DNA of 64,000 bases from Puccinia triticina (lineage: Eukaryota > Basidiomycota > Pucciniomycetes > Pucciniales > Pucciniaceae), in the NCBI RefSeq assembly GCF_026914185.1, contig NC_070566.1, positions 1,798,001-1,862,000 of the forward strand, in the 5' to 3' direction. The first letter of the stretch is position 1. Every line of letters starts with the position of its first letter. Below are positions 1 through 12,564 of this stretch, piece after piece. A model generated the notes under the pieces. That model was not told the DNA's origin, made no database searches, and worked only from the letters and a program-made list of their open reading frames with translations. A program made the translations under genes and the position numbers.

Positions 1-85
1 GTGCGTGGCTGACTCTTCTTGGCCGTCTTTTCCCTTGCAAAACTAAATAAAGAAATAACTTGAACTGATGGTTTTTAATGTTCAG

Positions 86-641
86 ATTGGCTGAGGATTT
101 CGAGTTCTCTCAGGATGCGTGGCGTCGTGGGTTCACTTGTGGCCGCGTTCACGGTATCGTTCGGGAACAGTCGCCGACATCGCTCCGGGATTTCTTGAAG
201 CAGCGTCGTCGATGGTTCATGGGAATTCGAGACATCGATGGGCTGTATGGGCTTCCGCATTTCGCCGTGAACCTATGGATAGTGGGGGTCTTCACGCTCG
301 CGGTGACGATCATCAACATCCCGTTCCTGCTGGTCGACAAGTCGTTGACGCCGCTATGGGTCGCCGTGTGTGCAGACTTCTGCTTCGTGACCTTCTACTG
401 GCTCTACCTCTGGGGCCTGCTCTTCCAGGAACTCGACTACGGCCAGAAGTGGTGGCGCATCATGATCCACATTCCCTGCGCCGTCGTCATCCAGCCCTTC
501 GCGTCTATCGCTGAAGGTCTCTCGGCCATCTGGGCCATGAGCTCCGTCGACTTCGGCAAGTTCGAGGTCATCGTAAAGTCCGTCTCCCTTGCCCTCTATC
601 CACCTTCGCTTCCGTTGCTGACCCTCTCTCTTTCTCTCTGA
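86..641 (+). CDS. 3' part of an egghead-type family 2 glycosyltransferase (partial)
   Basis: The reading frame opens after a clear 3' splice site (ttcag, ending at 85); the window itself begins with GTGCGT, which could be the 5' end of that intron. The exon begins LAEDFEFSQDAWRRGF, the ED-containing end of a GT2 catalytic domain. QRRRWFMGI follows, the Q-x-x-R-W motif of processive GT2 enzymes. Three hydrophobic stretches follow (about residues 55-80, 90-118 and 125-155 of the open frame), as in membrane beta-mannosyltransferases of the egghead/BRE-3 type, which use GDP-mannose on glycolipids. Unspliced, the frame stops at 639-641, but GTAAAG at 573 is a plausible 5' splice site just where the family usually ends, so the last residues are uncertain. 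The catalytic N-terminus lies outside the window. The family is fairly sure; the exact substrate is not. Confidence 0.8.
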
Positions 642-3228
642 TTGATAGGAAATAATTTGCAGCCGCTCTTGCCTATCCTCTCCTCCTTCACTGCTGTCGC
701 CCTCTCTTGCTCCATCTATCACTCGGGCCGGTGCCAATTCTCTCAGGCTAGAACTTGCCCATTCTTTCTGGACCTTTCTTTCTTGTCTACCTGCCTCCTC
801 GTGTTGCCTCCTATATCCACTAGGACTGGTCGCTCTCCAGCCGCCGATCTTGATTTGCTTTCCCTTCCTCTTCGGCCTCTATTCCTCTCTCTCTCTATCC
901 ACTGCGTGCTTCTCAATAGCTCCACAGTTGTTTATAAATAGGTATCTCATCTTTCTTTGTTTTGTTATTGCTTCCTTTTTCTGGTATTTTTAACTAGTTA
1001 CAATCCTTCCAAGATCCCGAAAACCGGCCCGCTTCTGCTCACATCCCAGCCCTCCTAGTACTCCTGACAACCACACAAAAAAAGCTACATAACTCATTCC
1101 ACACAGTCCTCGACCCCATTTATTTTCTACTCTCCTCTTCTCTTTGATGGTCTCTCACGATTTTTTTTTCGGACACTTATATTACACCTCACATACACAT
1201 CTTGCGCCACCAGAGACCTCCAAGCTGCTTGTTTCCTTTTTGATGCTGGTGCCTTATATCTAAATCAATAACCAAACTATTTACTTAGGTTGCCTACTCA
1301 AAGCTATGTTGGCTTTGTTGGCTAGGTTGAGCGTGTGCGTCTCTTGAGCCTGATCCCTGCTGCTTGGGTTCTCTCCAGTTGCATAGCTCATGCACTGTTG
1401 GTTGTCAAGATGTGTGGCCACATGTGCCTTTTGTGGAGGGGATGCTTGGATGATGGGCATGAGCCACATGTTATCTGTTCCCAGCCATACATAGCTCCAG
1501 TGGTTCATCCCCTCACACTCTTCATGTAATCACTTGCCTCCCCACCTTGCTTGCTGGTTGCATTGAATACAAAGCTAGTGTCAGCCTTGGAGGTACATCA
1601 AGTATCCAAAAGACTGCAATAACTTAGTGAATTGTTATTGCAGAATCAGATTCCTCATCACAACTTAAGGGGGGTCACCCACTCAAAGTAACCCCCTATT
1701 CCTATTCCTTCATGTACATATTGTATAGTTAAGAATTGGCCACTCAATGCACCCAAAAAAGGAGTACATACAAAAATTTAGTAAAATGTATAAAGTACAT
1801 AAAGATAAACTACAGTATATAAAGGAGTTATATTACTCATGTAAAAATACCCTGTGAAAACATTATGTAGTCTTCTACTGAAGCTCTTTCACATGACAAT
1901 TGGTTATAAACATGTCATGTGACAGAGTCAGGGAAATTAGACTATAGTAATACAAATAAATTGCCCACAGCCAAGCTTTGTTCATGCCTACACCTCAGGA
2001 TACTCCCATAGGGACAAATGGACTTATTTGGCCCTCAGGAAAAGATCCCCCAGACATTTCACCGCCCAATAAACTGTAAGTTTGTTGTGAAAATTCTCCC
2101 TGCTACCATTGTAGCCCCTTTACGTTTTTAAACCACCCTCAGCATGCAAAATCCACTGGATTAAACCCTTTAAATCACCAAAAATCCCTTATTAGCATGT
2201 TTAAAGCTTTGTCCTTATAAGTAGTCCCTGTAAGACCTCTGCCTCTGTCAAGCAGCCAATCAGTTTAAGCGCTTACCACCTACTTTTTGTGCCAAATTAA
2301 TTCCCTGTAATTAATCATTATATATTATTAATTACATAATTGATCCTTCCTCTTTTAAAGAGTGTTTAAACCCTGGTAGTGGCCATTTTTGCCATGTAAT
2401 AAGTTTGTTGAGGGACATCAGGGGCTGAACTAACCTGAGCTGTCAAGACTCACAGGTTTGACTTGATGAGTAAATATGGTAGTATTTCAGTGAGGAAAGG
2501 AAAAGGAAGAGAACCGGTAGAGTTGTGGATATGATAGGCTTAGTATAAGCATAACTACATATAAGCATATGATACCCAACATACGGGTAATCTAACAAAG
2601 TTTGGTAATTTACATTACCAGTGTTTACATCAGCACAGTTATAGTGCTAGGGCCCAAAACCCTTATTTTGATGGGTTTTCAGCCCTAAGCTTCATAAACA
2701 GAGCTGTCACCTAGCTTTGACCTAGCTCAAAAGCCATCTGGTACTTTCCCAGTTACAGTAAAAGGACTTTTCCCAATGGGCTGGTATAGCAGAGAGCCCC
2801 ATTTAGCATGGTTTTAACCCTAGCTATTTGAGGGTCAGCCTGGCTGGAAATGAAATTTTAGTACCCCTGCTTGTCAAAATACAAATTTGAGGGGTAAAAC
2901 TAGACACAAGACCCTCTTTGTGGTTGTGATTAGCCTTTGACAAGCTCTACCCAACAATGAAAAAGAAGGCATTGCTTTACATGATACTGTTTTACTAGTA
3001 CACAAAAACAAAAGAAGTAACACCACCATAAGTTTTCTCTGCACCAGTTTACAAGAGCCATCTGTTATAAACTCCTGCAGAGGTTTGGTTTGATCCTTGT
3101 GAGATATTGGGTTGAAATTGGGTTGATGTTGGATAGGATACAACTGCTATTCCAGTCACACTCAAACCTGATCTTACCTGGAATCATACCCAATTTATTG
3201 TGGAATGTAGGTGTGTTTTACCAAGACC
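642..3228. other. Intergenic stretch without a supported gene
   Basis: This begins with a pyrimidine-rich stretch that may be intron or 3' UTR of the glycosyltransferase. From about 1500 it becomes AT-rich. Only short open frames are present, none with a recognisable domain or codon bias. No LTR ends, TIRs or tRNA were recognised. Confidence 0.5.
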
Positions 3229-3625
3229 GCATATCTATAAAAGACGGCTGTTTTAGGTTTAATGAAACCCCAGGGCGTCCTCTGCCGCTGTACTTCCAGC
3301 ATGCGGTTCGTCCTCAACCCCCTCCGCTGTTGCACTTGCACAGTTTGAGGGGCTCTACTTGGTGGCCCCCCTTTGCATAATGCCTTCAATGCAGCGGGCT
3401 GGGGGCCATCCACCCACTATTTTAAACCCTGCTAGAAAGGGATGGATAGTGGGTACAGCTTGTGTGTTTTGGATTTTGTGTTGAGAATCCTTGTTTTTGT
3501 GATCTGTCTTTTGGAAAGGGGGAACCCTTGCATTTTTTTTTTTTTTTGTAATTTAGTTAATTTGTAGGGGGAACCCTTGATCTTTGTTTCTGTGTTTCTC
3601 TGTCTTTAGTAAACTTGGATGATAA
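3229..3625 (+). repeat. Structured TATA-to-AATAAA repeat, copy 1
   Basis: A TATA-like box (ctataaaagacg, about 3234) is followed by a block with two stem-loops: a GGCCCCC/GGGGGCC stem near 3364-3406, and a nested stem near 3410-3455 whose outer arms are CCCACTAT and ATAGTGGG. Two GGGGGAACCCTTG motifs follow, then a tail ending with tctttagtaaacttggat. The same layout recurs near 45925-46316 and in part near 57380-57742. There is no ORF worth calling. In this copy the inner stem has one mismatch (CCCTG/AAGGG) and the polyadenylation signal is AGTAAA rather than AATAAA. Confidence 0.7.
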
Positions 3626-6600
3626 GACATGTTGAGAGATTAATTTGGCTCAGCTCTTGACCATGAAAATCCCAAGATGAGGCAGCTACAGTCTCATGAG
3701 TCTCAAAATATCACCAAATTGGGCTTTTCTTTCTGTTTCTGCCACCATATCTCAACCAGGAATGGTGATTATTTCATGATATTGGGACCAGAATACTCAT
3801 TCATTTCCAAAGATTATTTTGGTATAGCTTTCATGTAGGGAAATGCCCAAAAGGAGCTGCTATAGTCTGATTAGTCTCAAAATATTGCCTAATTGGGTAT
3901 TTTTTGGTGTTTCTGCCACTGTATCTCAACCTGCAATGAGAATGATTTCATGATATTGATACCATTATGATAAGACATATTGAGATTTGGGTCAGCTTTT
4001 GACCATGAAAATCCCAAAATGAGGCAGCTACAGTCTCATGAGTCTCAAAATATCACCACATTAGGTTTTTCTTTGTGTTTCTGCCACTATATCTCAACCC
4101 GGAATGGTGACTATTTCATGATATTGGTACCAGAATTTTCATTCATTTCGAAAGATTATTTTGGTCTAGCTTTCATGTATGGAAATGCCCCAAAGGAGCT
4201 GCTATAGTCTGATTAGTCTCAAGATATTGCCTAATTGGGTATCTTTTGGTGTTTCTGCCACTTTATCTCAACCCGCAATGAGAATGATTTCATGCTATTG
4301 ATACACATATAATGAGGGATGTTGAGAGAGTAATTTGGGTCAGTTCTTGACCATGAAAATCCCAAAATGTGGCAGCTACAGTCTCATTTGGTGATATTTT
4401 GAGACTTATGAGACTGTAGCTGCCTCATTTTGGGATTTTCATGGTCAAGAGCTGACCCAAATTAACCTCTCAACATGTCTTATCATAATGGTATCAATAT
4501 CACGAAATAAATGTCAGCCCCGGTTCAGATACCATGGCAGAAACACCACAATATACCCAATTAGGCAATATTTTGAGACTAATTAGACTATAGCAGCTCC
4601 TTTTTGGGATTTCAATCCATGAACTCTAAACCAAAAGAATCCTTGGACATTTATCAATATTCTGGTACCAATAGAATTAAATGGTCACAATCCCTGGTTG
4701 AGATATAGTGGCAGAAACACAAAGAAAAACCTAATTTGGTGATTGTTTGAGACCCATGAGACTGTAGCTGCCACATTTTGGGTTTTTCATGGGAAAGAGC
4801 TGACCCAAATTAATCTCTCAAAAGCTCTTATCATAATGGTATCAATATCATGAAATCATTCCTATTGCGGGTTGAGATACAGTGTCAGAAACACCAAAAA
4901 ATACCCAATTAGGTGATATCTTGAGACTAATCAGACTATAGCAGCTCCTTTTGGGCATTTCCAGACATGAAAGCTATACCAAAATAATCTTCATAAATGG
5001 ATGAATATTCTGGTACCAATATCATGAAATAATCACCATTCCAGGTTGAGATATGGTGGCAGAAACAGAAAGAAAAGACCAATTTGGGGATATTTTGAGA
5101 CTCATGAGACTGTAGCTGCCTCATTTTGGGATTTTCATTGTCAAGAGCTGACCCAAATTAATCTCTCCACATTTCTTATTATAATGGTATCAATATCATG
5201 AAATCACTCCCATTGCGGGTTGAGATACAGTGGCAGAAACACCCAAAAAGCCCAATTAGGCAATATTTTGAGAACCAAAATAATCTTTGGAAATGGATGA
5301 ATATTGATCTGGTCCCAATATCATGAAATAATCACCATTCCCGGTTGAGATATAGTGGCAGAAACACAAAGAAAACCCCAATTTGGTGATATTTTGAGAC
5401 TCTTGAGAATGTAGCTGCCACATTTTGGGATTTCCACGGTCAGGAGCTGACCCAAAGAAATCCTTCAACATATCTTATCATATTGGTATCAACATCATGA
5501 AATCATTCCCATTGCGGGGTTGAGATACAGTGGCAGAAACACCAAAAAAGGCCCAATTAGGTGATATTTTGAGACTAATCAAACTATAGCAGCTCCTTTT
5601 GGGCATTTCCATACATGAGAGCTATACCAAAATAATTTTTGGAAATTTATCAATATTCTGGTACCAATATCATGAAATGATGACTATTCCCGGTTGAGTT
5701 ATGGTGGCAGAAACAGAAAGAAAAGCCCAATTTGGTAATATTTTGAGACTCATGAGACTGTAACTGCTACATTTTGGGTTTTTGATGGGCAAGAGCTGAC
5801 CCAAATTAATCTCTCAAGCGCTCCCATCATAAAGTTATCAATATCATGAAATCATTCCCATTGTGGGTTGAGATACAGTGGCAGAAACACCAAAAAATAC
5901 CCAATTAAGCAATATTTTGAGACTAATCAGACTATAGCAGTTGCTTTGGGGATTTCCATCCATGAAAGCTATACCAACATAATCTTTGCAAATGGATGAA
6001 TATTCTGGTCCCAATATCATGAAATAATCACCATTCCAGGTTGAGATATAATGGCAGAAACACAAAGAAAACCCCAATTTGGTGATATTTTGAGACCCAT
6101 GAGACTGTAGCTGCCACATTTTGGGTTTTTCATGGGCAAGATATGAACCAAATTGATCTCTCAATATGTCTTATCATAAAGGTATAAACATCATGAAATC
6201 ATTCCCATTGCGGGGTTGAGATACAGTGGCAGAAACACCATAAAATTTGATATTTTGAGACTAATCGGACTGTAGCAGCTCCTTTTGGGCATTTCCATAC
6301 ATGAAAGCTATACCAAAATAATCTTTAGAAATGGATGGATATTGTGGTCCCAATATCATGAAATAATCACCATTCCCAGTTATGATATAGTGGCAGAAAC
6401 ACAAAGAAAACCCCAATTTGGTGATATTTTGAGACTCATGAGAATGTAGCTGCCACATTTTGGGATTTCCAAGGTCAAGAGCTGACCCAAAGTAATCCCG
6501 CAACATGCCTTATCATAATGGTATCAATATCATGAAATCATTTGCATTGCAGGTTGATATACAGTGGCAGAAACACCATAAAATACCCAATTAGGCAATA

Positions 6601-8110
6601 TCTTGAGACTAATCAGACTATAACAGCTCCTTTTGGGCATTTTCATACATGTAAGCTAAAACAAAATAATCTTTGGAAATAGATGAATATTCTTGTTCCA
6701 ATATCATGAAATGATCACCATTCCCAGTTGAGATATAGTGGCACTTACAGAAAGAAAAGCCCTGCAATTTGGTGATTGTTTGAGACCCATGAGACTGTAG
6801 CTGCCACATTTTGGGTTTTTCGTGGTCAAGAGCTGACCCATATCAATTCCTCAAAATTTATTATTATAATGGTATCAATATCATGAAATGAATGTTAGCC
6901 CCAGTTCAGATACAGTGGCAGAAACACCAAAAATACCCAATTAGGCAATATTTTGAGACTAATCAGACTATAGCAGCTCCTTTTGGGCATTTCCATACAT
7001 GAAAGCTATCCCAAAATAATCTTTGGAAATGGATGAATATTCTGGTATCAACATCATGAAATAATCACCATTCCCGGTTAAGATATGGTGGCGGAAACAG
7101 AAAGCAAAGCCCAATTTGGTGATATTTTGAGACTCATGAGACTGTAGCTGCCTCATTTTGGGATTTTCATGGTCAAAAGCTGACCCAAATCTCAATATGT
7201 CTTATCATAATGGTATCAATATCATGAAATCATTCCCATTGCGGGTTGAGATACAGTGGCAGAAACACCAAAAAATACCCAATTGGGCAATATTTTGAGA
7301 CTAATCAGACAATAGCAGCTCCTTTTGGGCATTTCCATACATGAAAGCTATACCTATTTATTTTTTGGAAATGGATGAATATTCTGGTACCAATATCATA
7401 AAATAATCACCATTTGCAGTTGAGATATAGTGGCAGAAACAGAAAGAAAAGCCCAATTTGGTGATAATTTGAGACTCATGAGACTGTAGCTGCCTCATTT
7501 TGGGATTTTCATGGTCAAGAGCTGACCCAAATTAATCTCTCAACATCTCTTATTATAATAGTATCAATATAATGAAATAAATGTTAGCCCTGGTTCAGAT
7601 ACAGTGGCAGAAACACCAAAAAAATACCCAATTAGGCAATACTTTAAAACTAATCAGACTTTAGCCGCTCGTTTTTGGGATTTTAATCCATGAAAGCTAC
7701 ACCAAAATACTCTTTGCAAATGTATGAAAATTCTGGTACCAATATCATGGAATAATCAACATTCCTAGTTGAGATATAATGGCAGAAACACAAAAAAAGA
7801 GGCAATAGTTCCTGACTGATTAAATGGGGCTGCTACATTGGGAGATTTTCATTGGAAAAAAGCCTTCCTAAATTAATATTTCAAAATTTCCCATCATTAT
7901 GGTACCAATATCATGAATTCATCCCCATTGCTAGTTGAGATATAGTTGTAGAAACACAACAAAACCAACCAATTAGGCAATATTTCACACTGATCAGACT
8001 GTAACTGCAACATTTTGGGACTTTCATAGACCAAAAATTTCTCACATTATTGTTCAGATATTGCTGATCCTCATGGTATCAATATCATGAAATAAATTAT
8101 AGCCCTGGTT
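3622..8110. repeat. Satellite array of ~173-bp monomers in ~347-bp dimers
   Basis: Two related monomer types alternate. Type A carries the landmark caccattccnggttgagat, read on the minus strand orientation. Type B carries cattcccattgcgggttgag or a variant with atgttagccc. A-B dimers repeat about every 335-360 bp. About 2.2 dimers run in plus orientation to 4385. After a ~22-nt spacer, about ten dimers run in the opposite orientation to about 7910, followed by decayed monomers to about 8110. One dimer (about 5200-5490) is shortened to ~290 bp. The variant B monomer appears at about 4500, 6890, 7575 and 8090. The short open frames in it recur with the repeat and are not treated as genes. Confidence 0.9.
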
Positions 8111-8802
8111 GAGACACAGTGGCAGAAGCACAAAAAACACTGCCTGATAATTTTAGGGGATAGTTTCAAACCAACCAGACTCAATCAATCTCTTTACATT
8201 CAAAAAATGTTGAACCTCAGATTCTGAGATAACATCAGTTGACCCATTGAATATATTGGGGAAACACCTCCCATTTGTCTTTGATTGAACAAAAGACGCA
8301 AAAGACACCTTACTCAAATCTGGTACAAATGTTAAATCAATCTCAGGCCTAGTAGAAATTTAGGATATTGGATATGATGAGTGATATATACAAGCCATTA
8401 AATTTGAACAAAATTGATGTAGCATGATGTATTGAGACTGATTGGTTTTTCTTTTTTTTCCCTTTTTTTTGGAAAGTAGATTTCAACACTTCTGCAAGGT
8501 TCAAGTGACAATAGTTCATGCCTTTCCATTCCCCCTCCCCCCTCCCCCTCCCTGCCTGACTTAACAGACTATTTTTCTCAGGAATAATTCATATGAGTAT
8601 GTAAAAATGACCTATTTGATCTGGCAACAAAATGAAGCTTTTACTATGGTCAAAAACTAAGACAGGGGGAAATCAAGAGAAGGAGAGATGATAGAAGGGT
8701 TATGATGTTGCAGGAAGGAAAAAAATTAAAGAGAAATTTCAAAAAAAAAAGGAAAAATTGATCAATATAATTTGATCAATATATGCCTTCCCAAATTCAT
8801 CC
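8111..8802. other. AT-rich spacer without a supported gene
   Basis: Low-complexity, AT-rich sequence with a pyrimidine run near 8528-8555 and A-runs near 8740. It lies between the end of the satellite and the abrupt start of retroelement sequence. Nothing else was recognised. Confidence 0.5.
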
Positions 8803-8839
8803 ATGTTTGTAGTGTCTGTCCTGCGACTCCGGAGGACCG

Positions 8840-9887
8840 CTGCTCCGACCCCTTCACTCACGGGAGACGGACTATGGCGCCTAAAATCTTATCTCGACAG
8901 TGTAGGGCGCTGTCACTTTTGTAGGAAACACTGTGGCAGTGCCCCCGGGAATTGCCCAAACCTACGAGAACGGACTCATTGCAATATTCCCTCCTTGTTT
9001 GTGACACCTCCTAAGCCTTTGATTTACATCGAGCCAACTGCGTGGACATCTCAAGGGCAACCTGCCCCACGTAACGGACCGCCAGCTGCTGGCCAACCAG
9101 TGGGCCGTCCAGCTGGAGTTGCTGGTGTAGCCAATGAAGCACCGGATATGGATGAATTATTGGCCTCTTGTGTGGCGCATATAGACGGCCAAGTACAGGC
9201 CCTGCGGATTGGTTCCTTGGACGTCCCGCAAGAAGTCATGGAAGATCTTCAGGCGGCAGCCCTAGCAGGCGATCCAGATGCCATTGAGACTTTGGGATCT
9301 CCTACACCCCCAAGTTGTGGATTGCCGTTCCCGGCCATCGGCTCAGGCGATTCCTTGTTGCTATTGAGCTTGGCGGCGATTATGGATGATGAATTCATCC
9401 CCAAGGACCCTCAATTCGCCAAGGATTTTATCCTGTCCCAATCTGACGACAAAGTTGATGCGGGGAGCAACAAGTATGTACCTCCCCCCTCACGCGTTGT
9501 GCACCGATTCCACAAGGGCCGATGCTTACGTGGACAACCAATTTCAGCTTGGCAGAATAGCCCTCAGACTCGACTCACTCCACTGCTGAGGCCTCAAACG
9601 GTACCAGCAACCATTCCCCTTCCTTCCCCGTTATTCCTTGCCCCCTCTCCATCAACCGCAACCAATTCTTCCCCCTCGCGCAAGTTGATTGGACATTCCT
9701 CCTTCTCTATCTTTCTCCCTCAACCAGCGCACCCAACTTCAACCAACTCAGCTAAGCTGTCCTCTCCTGCCAGACCTTCCCTCGCATCATCATCCCCTAG
9801 ACAAAAATCCACTGGCCACCACCCCCCCTGGTCCTTGTTACTTGACTGGCGCGAGCCTCCCCCTCATTTCTTTATAGGGGGGGAGAC
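8840..9887 (+). pseudogene. Gag-related C-terminal protein with a Cys/His cluster (truncated)
   Basis: The open frame runs through the element interior and continues into the LTR, to a stop at 9981. The conserved start is LWRLKSYLDSVGRCHFC, leading into a C-x2-C-x2-HC-x6-C cluster (CHFCRKHCGSAPGNC) that resembles a variant zinc knuckle. A Pro-rich linker, an acidic middle and the HRFHKGRCLRG motif follow. The protein at 15916-17076 has the same motifs in the same order (LWRLKEYLD, CHFCNQHC, HQFHRGRRLRG), so the two are homologous. In the complete element this region follows the main gag domain, so it is probably the nucleocapsid-like end of gag. No protease or polymerase motifs follow. The N-terminus is absent, so this copy should be dead. 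Confidence 0.65.
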
Positions 9888-10248
9888 TGTGAAGACCCCG
9901 CGCACAGCAAGGTTTCACAAGATATATCACAGGCCCAAAGGCCCCGGTTTATTTAGTTCAGCTCCTGCTTCCACATCCTAGCCGGTAGAGATCCTTGTTT
10001 TCCCATCTCTCCCGGCTAGGTAAGTTAACCCATTCTCTTTCTTTTCCCTTCTTCCCTTCTTCTTCTCTCTCTCCTCCATGCCCCTTCCTAGTCCATTAAA
10101 GTTGTACTCACAGAGAGATCCATGTTTTCCCATCTCTCCCAGCTAGCCCCTCGCCTATCTGCAATTTCAGAGACCTGTGAACTAGACCTCGAGTCTCTGT
10201 GCCCTCCTCGAGCCATCTAAACAGTGAAGGAGACCCTAACTCCTTACA
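9888..10248 (+). mobile_element. LTR of element A (361 bp) with hairpin-intron module
   Basis: Bounded by TGTGAAG and CTTACA. Inside, CTAGCCGGTAGAGAT pairs with ATCTCTCCCGGCTAG (hairpin 9978-10019). GTAAGT follows at 10020, then a pyrimidine-rich stretch and ttgtactcacag ending at 10113. A second 33-nt copy of the hairpin's loop and 3' arm lies at 10114-10146. The same order is found in three other LTR subfamilies of this window. Confidence 0.85.
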
Positions 10249-10990
10249 CTATTATACCATCATGTGACTCCTTGGCCCACTACTCTGACCACATGGCTGT
10301 TTCATCCTATAGAAGGAGAATGTTCTATGATTCCCTCCAGGTTATCCTTGTTTCCTCATGGCTCCTCTTTCTTGTGTATATAAACTGGGTTGTTTTCCTC
10401 TTCATTTGTTCCCCATCAGAAATTACAGAAATTACTGGTCAGCCTTCATTAGCCTAGTTTATGCCAATAAATCAGATTGGACAAACTTGTTACCTGTGAA
10501 TTAAAGTCATTAGATTAGAGAAAATACCCCCCCCCCCCAGACATACCTCAAGAAATCTCCATTGCCACCCCTTTCCATAAGAGTCCACACTCTTATATCT
10601 TTTTCTTGTTCCCAGAGAGGCAGCCCATTAAAGCACCATTCCCTCTCCAGCTCTATTCATCCCAAGAGTAGTTCCACAAGTGGTGTCCCAACAGTGGCCC
10701 GAAGATCTCCAGATTCAGTCCAAAACCCATTTTCCTAGTCTAATAAATTTACAGAGATTAGCTAGTGAACCCAATTTCTTTAGATTAAGATTACATACCT
10801 TAACAACACTCCCCATAAGAACTCTTTCAAGATTACTTCAACAGATCCTCTCTTAGACATATAATCACTCTTATCCTCTGTTTCTACACATCTTATTACC
10901 CTACCAGAACAAACCACTCCAGCTCCTAATATTCCTAGACCAAAACAAAGCAATTCCCATACTGGGTTATTTTTCAAGGCTTTAGAAGAA

Positions 10991-12564
10991 ATGGTCATTC
11001 CACCATTCAAGAAAAACCCTGCACCTGCTATAGAAGTCAACTCTGGATCAGTTCCCACTCAGTCCCACCCACTGCAAGCCAACTCTGGAGCAGCCAACCA
11101 CCAACCCAACCCTCCAACAGTCAGTAGAAACAACTTACCTGTCAGCCCCAGACCCATTAGAAGTGTTGTAGCTCCCTCTGAAAGTGAAGGCCTGCAACAC
11201 ATTGAAGAAGAACCTGAATCACTAGCCAGGGCCCAGAAACATCCCTTATACCGCCAACCTACCGCAAATCAGCTTCCCAAACTAACTCCCGTATACTTTC
11301 TGCAGAGAGCCTGTTATGCCAACTTACTCTGTAGGGCCTCACCAAGCTGTTAAAATCAAACCTCTGGACAAGGACCTATGCTTTGATGGATCCAACATGC
11401 CTATAGAAAAGTTCATCAGAAGATATGAAGCAGCTGGAAGGACAGATGGAGCCACCCCCTTGGACCTGGTCACCCAAATTTCTCCTTTTATCAAAGGCAT
11501 GGACCTGAAGGATGAAGTTGAAGAAATGGTTGGCCATGAAGAACAAGACTGGGAACAACTGAAGAAAGATTTACTCAGCAGATTTGGCTCCTCTGTTCCA
11601 CTAGTCAAATATACCAGACATGACCTCAGGGACTTGATATACTCTGTCATTAAAGGAGGTGGTATCAGTACAGAAGAACAGCTCAAAATCTTTGGGAATA
11701 AGTTTGTAGCCATTACTAATTACCTGGTACGGATGGGATACAGCGGCAGTATAGAAGAATTCAGGGACCACCTTCTTGAAGTTCTCCCTGAGGATGTGGC
11801 CAGAGAAGTTACCAAGGACCTTGGGAGGACTAACATGATGCTTGCCACCAATGATGGTGGGGAAGTTCTACCTGCAACTGAAGTCCTGCTACAGTATATC
11901 CACAAGGAAGTCCATCAAAGATCAGTCATAGCCAGAAGTAGAGTCTGGAGAGGGTTAGAATATGCTGAACCAGCTAAGACCAAACCTTCTTCCAAAAATC
12001 AGGTTCAGCAAAGAGAAGTAGAAGATCTCACTAAAACCCTTTCCACCTGGCATACCCAAATACCTTCCCCTTTCTTTATGAAAAGTCACGTTCCCTACAA
12101 ACCAGCCCAGCAAGACAAGGATTGGACAACAGTAAAATGCAATTACTTTCACCAGATGGGTCACTCCTTTTCCAGGTGTAACCAGGCCAATTTGGATGAA
12201 CTTCATGGACTTTTCAAAAAAGGAAGGAAATGGGGTAAAGTTACCAGATGGATCCTCAGTACCTTGGGACAGAAATAGGGCTTACAAAGTAGCAGTGTAT
12301 CAGTACCACCAAAAAAGAAAGCAGCCAGGAGTACTTAACTTACCCCCTGGACCCATATTCTCTGGAACTCCCAACACAAATGCACAAGCAAGTAACCTGG
12401 AACCTCAGGTATCCTTTGGAATAATAGAGCACATGGACCAAGATGTGGAAGCCTTGATGATCAGTTCTAGAAGATTACCCTTGGACTCAATGCTGAAGAT
12501 CAAAGCCAATAGTGGAGACCTGGAAGATGAATCCAGGAATCCAGCTCCCCAGTTAGACTTATGA
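10991..12564 (+). pseudogene. Retrotransposon gag, two frameshifts and a damaged zinc knuckle
   Basis: Three overlapping open frames belong together: 10991-11353 (Pro/Ser-rich N-terminus), 11316-12278 (capsid-like domain) and 12196-12564 (C-terminal part with VKLPDGSSVPWDRNR). The central part has the layout of Ty3-type gag, with KPLDKDLCFDGSN followed by a helical ~180-residue domain. Near its end lies CNYFHQMGHSFSRC, a C-x2-C-x4-H-x4-C knuckle whose second cysteine has become Phe. The relative order matches the intact gag at 51910-52893 on the minus strand. The frame changes near 11320-11350 and 12200-12270 mean no full gag can be made from this copy. Confidence 0.75.

Larger units (their letters stand above)
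8803..10248 (+). mobile_element. 5'-truncated LTR retrotransposon (lineage I, element A)
   Basis: The 3' part of an element related to the complete one at 14416-17378. It consists of a gag-related ORF, a polypurine tract (tataggggggggagac, just before 9888) and a 3' LTR at 9888-10248 starting TGTGAAG and ending CTTACA. The 5' LTR and the N-terminal half of gag are missing; homology begins abruptly near 8840. The element abuts the interior of another LTR at 10249, so it probably inserted into that LTR. The left target-site copy is lost and the target duplication cannot be checked. Confidence 0.8.

Noticed and set aside
78..85. ATG at 78 as the start of the glycosyltransferase
   Set aside because: It sits inside a 3' splice site (ttcag at 81-85), and the catalytic domain of the family must lie upstream.
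3980..7195. Series of short similar ORFs (for example 3980-4207 plus; 4936-7195 minus) that look like a gene family
   Set aside because: They recur exactly with the satellite dimer, differ in start and end with each unit's mutations, and have no upstream signals. They are by-products of the repeat.
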